Assembly: GCA_949317995.1 (NCBI GenBank)
Contig: OX439038.1
Span: 70,442,659 to 70,506,658 of the forward strand
DNA length: 64,000 nt
DNA from: Acholoe squamosa
Lineage: Eukaryota > Annelida > Polychaeta > Phyllodocida > Polynoidae
Direction: 5' to 3'
How positions within the stretch are numbered: the first letter of the stretch is position 1; each line of letters opens with the position of its first letter. Below the pieces are notes generated by a model. That model saw only the letters and a program-made list of their open reading frames with translations, was not told the DNA's origin and did no database searches. The position numbers and the translations under genes were made by a program. Shown here piece by piece: positions 56,091 to 64,000 of this stretch.

Positions 56091-58043
56091 TTGGAGCATT
56101 GAATTGAATTTCTCAAAGAAGACTCCTTCTAGCAGGAATTAAACTCACATTACATGCAGAGCCAATATGATGGGTTTGGACATACAGAAGGATTTTCTGG
56201 TGTTTCATAAATTGTCTGTGTCATAGGGAGGGGGCAAAGGTATCTAGATGGAGGCGGCACTACTTTAATTCCTTATCGGAACTGTGTCATTCTAGGTTAC
56301 TTATCCCTACTGGAAAACCTATCTTGATACGTCGCCATTTTGATTTTCAGGTTCAAGGCCCAGTAAGATTTTTATGGTTTATTATAGTCAATATTACAAC
56401 ATAGGGGAAGGAGAAGAAACCCCTCGCTCCTTAACTGTGGCGACAACAGTCAGTCCCAACCTCTGCCCACAACTTCCTTTTGGTGTCCCCTCATCTCAAT
56501 TTTTAAAGCATGTTAAGCTGTAAATTTGTTCGTACTCCAGTTATAATGGTCTCGGTGCAAATGAAGCATGAGTGCCAAAGTTCATCATGTCATGATCTTT
56601 TTGGTCTACCTCTCTCTTTTTTCTCAAACCTCATTGAGTTGTCGGCATGTACACCATTGGTATTATCTTTGATACAGAAGTGATTGCAGATACTATAAAT
56701 GGCTTGAGAATATCATATTATCCAGCCTTATCTAACCGAATAAAATTAATTCTTACCCCTCTATAGGAGGCCCCTTATAACTACATTATCTCTACAGTCA
56801 CTTTCTGCTGATCTGAACGTTTTCCTAGGCAGGTGTCAACCCTGGACATCATCAGTCTCACAAAGTCTGATTATCCCCACTTCAAAATAGCAACAGCTTC
56901 TTTCCTGCCTGGTAAACAACGTCCACAGCCTTCTTGGGTGTGTAAAAATACAACCTCAGCCCACTCTCACGGCCGAAGGTGGAGCTCTGACGTAAAGGGC
57001 ATTGTCATTGTGAGTGAGCGATAATAGGTCACTTTGACACGAATATGTCCTGCTCCAAGTCAAATGTTACCCAAGAGAATAGAGACTCAATGGTTTAATT
57101 ATTGGCAGGGGAGATGACTTAATTAGTGCCCACGGATAGGTAGTCAGGGAACTTAGGGGGGGGGACTGTCTGCTGAGACTGTATATCTAAGTCAGACCTT
57201 CAAGGATAATCTGTCTCCAATAAGATATCCTAGACCAAGTCATATGTATCCCTCAGTACATCTTGGCCTAAAGCTGTAGACCCCATGAAATATTCAAGAC
57301 GTACCGTCCTCAGGAATTTGAAGAGGACAGAGGGTGATTCAATGGGCTAGCTAATGTCTGGAAAGTAGGATTAGTAGGAAGCCAGAGATCAGGTGTGCTA
57401 GAGTTATTCTATAATCGGAATTACACAATTGCAGGCCTAATAGTTAATCGTTGCTTCTGCATTGTTTCAACTTTGCCATTTCTGAAGCACCCGAAATGCA
57501 TTAGGGGCGGAACAGCCGAAAAAGGTGTGGGGGTAATTATAAGTATAATCTACCTCCCTCTCGCTTCCGCCACCACTGAAAACATTATTATTGAGTGACA
57601 AAGAGTACTAGCTAGGCCCCCTAAATCCAGAGCTTGGAGGCACACTATCGTGCACCTCTCTATTATGCCTATATCATTTAACTAAATATAGCTAACCTGC
57701 TACGCAGGAGGCATGATGTCTACATTAAGAGCGCCAAAACAAAGGCAAAAACAAAAATCAAAGAATCTGATTTAGACTATATTGAGCAAGTTGGCTGCAA
57801 TCAAAGTTCATTTCTAAAACGTATCAAAGGTCGACAGTATCTAAATATACTATTACACAATTTCTGTAATTTTGGGTGCTTTTTCTGGATATTACCATTC
57901 TGATACCTATCAATATTGCATGCCATGATGCTTGCATCATGACTTTGTATGGCGTGCCTGTTATCCATGGATATCAGGCACACCTTACAAATTTGATACA
58001 TGTCATATGTCACATGTTAAAACCTACGAGAATTCCATTGCCA
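56091..58043. other. Intergenic; perfect 18-bp palindrome
   Basis: CATGATGC-TT-GCATCATG at 57924-57941. No gene recognised. Confidence 0.45.
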
Positions 58044-58112
58044 AGGGCAGGGGTCGTACCCATACACTACTGATCTGAAGATGAGCTCCCTATGCATTGC
58101 GCCACAGGGTCT
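58044..58112 (-). repeat. tRNA-derived SINE head or tRNA-Arg pseudogene
   Basis: On the minus strand GTGGCGCAATGCATAGGGA is close to the A-box region of tRNA-Arg and, about 50 bases on, GGGTACGACCCC (58050-58061) is B-box-like. Acceptor and anticodon stems do not pair, so it is not a working tRNA. A SINE is likelier. Confidence 0.5.
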
Positions 58113-59111
58113 GACGAGAAATGGTTGGTTAGAACCAGGTCTGTATAAGTCATTGATATGATACAAAACCTGGGGAGGTCACTCACATATAATTAATATA
58201 CATTCAATGTATGGAAATATCCTGCAGTCTTGGTTATAACCCCCCCCCCCCCTCCCTGCTGACAGCTTGCAGTACTGTGCGCGGCTGGCCTGGTTATGGG
58301 TCAAGGTGGGAATGGACCACCATAGTTCTAATAGCAGCCCTGTGGCCACATAGTTACGGCATCGCATTCAGGCCTGAAGCTATCACAAGTTGGTGGGACG
58401 AGTCCTGCTGACGACATATGATGCATCCTGATGCATCAATCGTGTAATAAAATAATTATTCAATCAATAACAGGTCCTCCTTTTTGCCTCTGTAGAAGAT
58501 GAGTGCCACTCATAGTGTACATTCTCTTTACTTTTCAATGATTGCATCATGCATTTTGATGTAATAAAATAAGTAGTCAATGCCTTGACTTGTCACATGT
58601 TAGGCATTGATTACTTGTTCAATGTATGATATCTATTGAAAGCTTCAATGCCAGCTATAACTGTACATCAGGTCAGTGATCGCTGTACAAGTTTTTCTCA
58701 GAAATTGGCAGACCTTTATATTAGATGGAGTGTATAGCTACAGCAAATATAAAGGGAAGGGGCCGAATAGTCCGCCCAGACAGAGTTTGCGAAATCTATA
58801 ATATAACTTCACACACTATACTACTGCACTATGTATACTCGAACAGCATTTTAAACAGGGTAATAGAAAACCCAGGCTAAAATGCCACTTTCTCTATACT
58901 ACTCACACTTAGTAGACCTACTCCCTTAAGAGCAATTCTATTTTGTTCAATAATGGGCCTACTAGGCCTATGTCTTCCCCTATAGATCAACAGATCTTGG
59001 AGATTCCAATATTCTAAACATGTATAGATGTCGAATGCACATATCAGCCGCACACCTCACAAAGGGGCCTGTGTTACATTAATGCAACATGTCTGTATCG
59101 TCAATCACATG
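58113..59111. other. Intergenic
   Basis: Poly-C at 58240-58252; GCATCATG near 58548; no gene recognised. Confidence 0.4.
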
Positions 59112-60307
59112 TAGGGTAGATTAACCTAAAGACGACCACAAACCTTGAGTTGACCACCTGTCAGCCTGTTTTTCTCACTTTCACATGTAGTGCATTGGTC
59201 TTAAACCCTAATATTATTGAAATAGAGGTGTTATAATACCCCATAGAATGATGTCCTGGAATATATGAGGTAATTGTCATTGTGTGGTAATACACTGAAG
59301 TTCCCATGTTTGAATGGTTTTTATCATGACCAGCGGGTCAATTCATCAGAATTCTCCAACTTTGGTTCGATAATTTGAAGATGACAAGTGCTCATATATA
59401 CAACATTTTGACTCTAGGCATAGATAAATATCTTTGCTAGATGATAGCATAAGGAATAATGCAGAAATATTAAATACTTTCTGTACAGGACTTATTTCCT
59501 AGAACATACCAATTTCACCTTGAGATGACCACAATTTCAACTTGAGCAGACCACCCCTTACTGAGTTATTTATGCATTTCATTGAATAGATACCATTTAT
59601 AATATAGCATTACATCCAAAGATTCATATTTAGAACAGTTTCAGATACAAAATTTTCCTGGATGATGCTCTAATACACACGTTTCAACCTTTACTGGAAT
59701 CCTACTACTAGTAGTATGTAGAGTAAGTTTGTGATACTGAGAGCATGATTATAAAATCAAGAACTGGGTTATTATAGTGCATATTTCAAATTGATTAAAG
59801 CACAGTTAAAACAAAGCTTTTTTATTGCAGGGTTAGCATTATCACCTCTGTTTTAATGAGATTTACGATACTAATGGACATGCCATTGTTCCAATTTTCA
59901 TTTTATTTTAGCCACTCTAAATCATATATTTTCCTTATGGTGCAGTATCTTCAACGATGCTATTTTATTTCATATATATTTAAGGAACTTGTGTAATCCT
60001 TAATTTGATGTTTTAATCAAAAGGACTTTATCAAAAGGGTGGATATTAAGTGGTCAACTCTAGGTGCAAAGTGGTCGTCTCAAGGTGAAATTGAACTAAA
60101 TGGAATGTTTGTAGTAAGGGTGATAAACTAGAAATGACATATATAAATGGATTTTTTAAATATAACAGGTACAAAACCCAAACAATTATCTTTCATTCAG
60201 TGTATTTTGGAAGTCTGAAGACCCAAAACTTCCAGAGATATTAGCAACTACAAAAACCTGATTGAAAACCTGGACAGGAACGGTCGTCTTTGGGTTAATC
60301 TACCCTA
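59112..60307. mobile_element. 1.2-kb inverted-repeat element bounded by TA
   Basis: GGGTAGATTAACCTAAAGAC at 59114 and GTCTTTGGGTTAATCTACCC ending at 60305 (28-bp ends, few mismatches), flanked by TA on both sides. Inside, TTGAGTTGACCAC-type words occur near both ends in opposite orientation (59142, 59520, 60050, 60072). No ORF of note, so non-autonomous; TA suggests a mariner-like mode of insertion. Confidence 0.75.
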
Positions 60308-60747
60308 TATGAGCCTAATTTATCAATAAAAAGTGCCTCTCTGTGTAACTCTACCTCGCCCTTTCCAAATCAGAGTCAACGAACTCATAAAGAAGTCAGT
60401 TATCACGAGACGGATGAGAGTCCTAGTGTTCGTGTCAGGGAAGCAGGCTTTTGTAAAACACCTCTAATATGGTAATATAACCTGAATTCATAGTGCCTCA
60501 ATGCATTAGGCCTACACTGAATGCATGGTGGTGGACAATTGAGCCATCCACCAGTGATAATTTATCCATTCATCATGCCAACCAAGAATTATACACTCCC
60601 AAAGCGCCTGGATCATGCAACAAAAAGTATATTGCTGATGAGTTACTAGCCAGTACTGTATTGTCATGAAAGAAGGAACATGATTTCTGCAATCCAACGC
60701 CGCTGTTCCCTCTTCTGGAAATGACATAAACTACAGATTTCACTTAA
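60308..60747. other. Intergenic
   Basis: No gene recognised. Confidence 0.4.
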
Positions 60748-60953
60748 GCGGTTATTCCAGTGCCGTCGGTCGGCCAAGATTTTGCTAATTGGATTATTTT
60801 TGATTATGTTTAAAGCGCTGGTTCCACAGACCTGAATCGGTCGGATTAGCACTAATCCGACCGATTTTTTTCTATACTTTTGATATATTTTAAATCGTCA
60901 GATTAGGGCTATTCCGACCGATTGTATAGCGGGTATTCCACTGAAGCCGATAG
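60748..60953. repeat. Nested, transposon-end-like repeats
   Basis: Three related words at 60748 (GCGGTTATTCCAGTGCCGTC), 60814 (GCGCTGGTTCCACAGACCTG) and 60928 (GCGGGTATTCCACTGAAGCC). Between them, a perfect palindrome with 15-bp arms AATCGGTCGGATTAG / CTAATCCGACCGATT (60835-60866). Confidence 0.6.
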
Positions 60954-61320
60954 TTGTCCGATTTTGTAATCGGGTTGCATCGGGGACGCATCGGGCAGCA
61001 TCGGGAACTATCGGGCAGCTATCGGGCACTGTCGGGCTTCTGTCGGGCAAGAATCGGGCTTAAATCGTCTTCGGTGGAAGACCTATTTTTTTTTCATCGG
61101 GAACCATCGGAGATGTATCTCCGACGGTCCCCGACAGTGCCCGACAGTACCCGATTTTTTCTAACTGATTAGAAAAAATCGGGTACCTGTCGGGTTACTT
61201 CGCTGTCGGGCCGACAGAAATAGTTCACTTTTCTCTCACTTGGGGTACCGCTGTCGGGCTGCTTGTCACGTGCAAGTCATGTGACCTTCGCTTTGGCCGT
61301 AAACAAACAAGATGTCGGGT
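60954..61320 (+). promoter_or_regulatory. CGGG-motif array and palindromes upstream of the MADF gene
   Basis: About 18 copies of (A/T/G)TCGGG or its complement in 370 bases, including one over the start codon (ATGTCGGG). Two large palindromes: CGGGAACC.../...GGTCCCCG (about 61098-61133, centre TCGGAGAT-GT-ATCTCCGA) and 61140-61194, a perfect 18-bp arm pair (61147-61164, 61169-61186) extended by CCCGACA/TGTCGGG. Nearer the ATG, TCACGTG (61265-61271) and CATGTGA (61277-61283) form an E-box pair. It may be promoter, transposon end, or both. Confidence 0.6.
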
Positions 61321-63344
61321 AGAGGAGGTTCGAGGCGTCGGGGAAGGGGAGGAAACAAGGGTTTCAAACCCCCTAGAAGTAAAAAAGACAGTTCAGACGT
61401 AGTCATAGAGACGCAGGAAGAACCCAAGGCTCCTGCGAAACGTTTCTCTGCAAGAGGTAAGGCCCGATTGCCCGAGTTAACACCAGATGAGTTGGGAGAA
61501 GCTCGCACGGCCATGTCTAAAAAAAATGCCGGTACACATACTACTACCAAAAACCTGCCTGTCGTGGAGGAAGATTCAGATGAAATTGACATAACAGAGG
61601 ACACTGCACTAGACCTAAGTGTACAGGAACCATTTTTATCTTCCACTCCTGTGTCTCGTGACAAGTTGGAGGAGTCCACCTGTGCCCGTACTTCAGGTCC
61701 TCTGCCTCGTCTCCTTGACAAGAAGGGTACCAAGCGTAACCTACTGCCCGACATGGAAAAGGGGGAGGGGTCAGTCAGCCCTCCACCTTCTCCTCGTTCT
61801 CCGACGCCACCTCCTCCAAAGAAGCAGAAAAAGGTCGTACAAGAAAAAACCCAAGACAGTTCCTGTTCATCAGGACCTCCTGCAAAGAAGGCCTGTATTA
61901 AATCCCCTCCATACACCCTTTCTGGTAGGAGCGAGCAGGTCCAAGACGACAGTGAAGAAGAAGGTCAAGGTCAGGGAGACGATGGTGAGGAGGGTGAAGA
62001 AGCAGACATCCACGACAGTCAGGCTGTAGTCACCCCAAAAAAAACTATAGGAGATATTAAGAAGAAACCTTCCGGAGCAGCTGGCAGCGGGAGGCAGTTC
62101 TTCAAGGATCCAGAAGTTCTGGAGCGATTGTGTGAACTGTGGCAGCAGTGCACCCACCTTTATGACAAGAGCCACTCCTTGTATAAGGACCCCACTGCAA
62201 AATGGACAGCTCTAGCTAAAATCTCGGATGAACTCAATATTCCAGGTAAAAATAATTTCAGTATTTTCTTCTGTTGTCTTTGCTACCTGAGTATAATATA
62301 GTAGTTAAAATATTTATTCTATCTTTTAATGTTTCAAGTAACAGACTCTTATATGAATGTATTTTTTAATACAGTCTTTTTATCTTTTGTTACTGATATT
62401 AAAAAAAAACCTTTTCTTTCAGCTTACTTTATTAACATCCGTATGACGTCTTTGAGATCGGACTACCAGAAAATCGTGTCTGGAAAAATTAAATCGGGGT
62501 CATCTGCTGAAGAAGGGAAGCTCCCCTACATGAAAGCCCTCATAAAACGGCTGTGTGGGTTCTTAGGTCCATGGTGTAAGAAATTGGAGAGTGACACCAA
62601 TTATCCACAGAAAAAGGTAATCATTGAATATTTCTGTCTGTCTGAAAAGTTGACCCAGATTCCATCCCGATTTGTATGTAATTACTATAATTTTAAGTTG
62701 ACCGATTCTGCTCCTAATTTTACCTGATATTTAACTACACACCTGGCTGAAAATTTCTTTCTGTTTTATTTGATTCTCAACCATTTATTTCACTGCAGGA
62801 GGTCGTACGGCCCAAACACCTGGAGGAACCATCCGAGGAGGCCGATGAGATGGTGATTGAGGTGAACGACGACGAGGAAGACGACACTGTCAAGGACGTG
62901 GACTACAATCCTGAAGCAGAGTCTGGTGATGAGATCGTCGACGATTCCATCGCCAGTAGGACAAGATTTTCTCCCCACAGAAAGAACACTTCTGCAGGTG
63001 GGTCTGCAAAATCAGATGCAGCTCCTCCGACTTCTCTTGACAAGGGCAAGGGGTCTGGTAAAACTTCTAAGAAAGGTGCTGTTCCTTCTACCAGTGGTGA
63101 AAAACGTAAGACTATTAACTACAATATTCCAAAGAAAAATGTGGTTACTGAAGCTGCAAAGGCAGAATACCTGGAGAAGAGAGAGCCACAACACCTTAAA
63201 GCTGGAGAAAAGAAACAGAAGACAGTCTCAGAGATACTCCAATCTAGAGAAAAGTTTTATGAGTCATACGGGGAATCTTTGAACGATCTTGTGACCTTAG
63301 TGGGCAACAGAACCCAGGCTCAGGCCCATCCTCCCCCCCCCTGA
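61312..63344 (+). CDS. MADF-domain DNA-binding protein, three exons
   Basis: Exons 61312-62245, 62423-62616 and 62799-63344; introns are GT-AG (GTAAAA...TTTCTTTCAG; GTAATC...TTTCACTGCAG) and the phases (1, 0) join cleanly to 557 residues. ATG 61312 is the first in frame. N-terminus basic and RGG/RGRGG-like; 100-260 acidic and Pro/Ser-rich with Lys clusters; the MADF (Myb/SANT-like) domain is about 265-360, split by intron 1, with LCELWQQCTHLYD, YKDPTAKW and the LRSDY motif; then a long acidic and Lys-rich tail. MADF proteins bind DNA and act as transcription regulators or as the second ORF of PIF/Harbinger transposons. The frame ends right after nine C (63333-63341); with eight it would run on to 63489. 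AATAAA at 63614. Confidence 0.75.
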
Positions 63345-63489
63345 AAAGGAGGTTTCTCCTGACACACAGTGGTGCAAGATGTTAGAGGTGGAGATGGCAC
63401 GCATGACCCAAAAGGTCAAGGACAAATTTAAGGTCCATGTTTATCTGACAGCCGTGCAGGCTGTGAACGGGGAATGGGACGGACAGTAA
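63345..63489 (+). pseudogene. Likely true C-terminus of the MADF protein, out of frame by one base
   Basis: Frame from 63340 to TAA 63487-63489 is open for 49 codons and reads as a compact helical end (WCKMLEVEMARMTQKVKDKF). It is joined to the upstream frame if the poly-C run at 63333-63341 has one C less. Such ends are common in MADF/BESS-type proteins. A one-base length error or polymorphism in the run is the simplest explanation. Confidence 0.5.
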
Positions 63490-63613
63490 GGGCACCTAGT
63501 GCTAGAGATAATTGTTCTGATCATAAAACTGTCGGAGACGCGGCCGATTATTATTTATTTGTGTTTTCTAGTCTGTCTTTTCATATGATAAAAACTTTCT
63601 GGTTGGATTAAAG

Positions 63614-63623
63614 AATAAATAAA
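63614..63623 (+). terminator. Polyadenylation signals AATAAA (two overlapping)
   Basis: AATAAA at 63614-63619 and 63618-63623, about 125 bases after the TAA at 63487 and followed by a T-rich stretch. Confidence 0.65.
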
Positions 63624-63639
63624 TTTATTTTTTTTAAAC

Positions 63640-64000
63640 AAGAAAGTTAAGATATTTTATTTGCAAGACATCGTGCATATGTCGTGTTGCCGTAGCAGCA
63701 GACACAATTGTAGTAACAGGATTTCATATATGAACATGGACATGTAAAGATCTCATGATATATCAAAATGGACCTGTAAAGATGTCAATACTGTGAAGTA
63801 CTCCAGGATATATCTAGATGCTGACATTACACATATCAGGTGTTTTTATATTTCATATAGATTTAGGTATGTATACTCAAGGTAAAAAACTTGCCTCATC
63901 CGATGCATCACTTCTCAGGTAAAATCGTGCCTTTATCAGATACAATAATATATCACATGATAGTTCATGTACGATGTTGCGCCCGATTCACACAGGTTAT
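63640..64000. other. Intergenic to right edge
   Basis: No gene recognised. The last bases (CCCGATTCACACAGGTTAT) begin like the complement of the 60.83-kb repeat word (CCGATTCA), so another transposon end may start at the edge. Confidence 0.35.

Overview
This is eukaryotic, almost certainly animal DNA, with no bacterial or phage layout. It carries LTR and DIRS-type retroelements, a spliced gene with GT-AG introns, AATAAA signals, many short inverted-repeat transposons, minisatellites and long poly-C/poly-G runs. DIRS-type ORF1 and a MADF-type protein fit an invertebrate, plausibly marine, but I cannot name the species.

Layout. 1-14.2 kb: two nearly identical Ty3/gypsy-type LTR retrotransposon copies, head to head. 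The minus copy has an intact gag and a pol interrupted by one stop that leaves the window at base 1. The plus copy has an intact pol but a gag broken by a stop and a 25-bp deletion, and it has lost its primer-binding site. Between them lie a second, truncated LTR fused in tandem to the minus 5' LTR, and a 1.25-kb hairpin-rich segment that may be the 3' interior of a related element. 14.7-17.1 kb: a second retroelement-like unit on plus, with CCAAT/TATA/Inr promoter, a leader made of nine consecutive hairpins, and a 655-codon ORF with zinc-finger-like Cys/His motifs. It abuts, tail to tail, a DIRS-like ORF1 on minus (17.0-18.0 kb) with its own TATA/CRE promoter.

18-59 kb: AT-rich host DNA with no confident gene. 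It holds a few weak candidate exons and a dense set of short elements: MITEs at 21.1, 23.9, 26.6, 38.5, 47.1 and 48.6 kb, a foldback element built from 20-bp repeats (45.7-46.7 kb), minisatellites (28.3, 30.8, 43.4, 44.8, 55 kb), a 1.33-kb old tandem duplication (50.6-53.2 kb), a 2.1-kb element with long inverted repeats (53.9-56.1 kb), a tRNA-derived SINE head (58.0 kb) and a 1.2-kb element bounded by TA (59.1-60.3 kb).

60.7-63.6 kb: a three-exon gene for a MADF-domain DNA-binding protein, preceded by about 18 CGGG motifs and large perfect palindromes. It may be the DNA-binding ORF of a transposon whose rest lies beyond the right edge, or a domesticated gene.

The most interesting candidate for an undescribed system is the RNA architecture of the retroelements: a heptamer plus 11-bp stem at the gag/pol junction, a string of perfect hairpins in the LTR, and the periodic hairpin leader at 14.88-15.12 kb, whose stems change in a compensated way while a CTGAGT-like loop is kept. 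All functional statements are from sequence reading; nothing was searched or computed.
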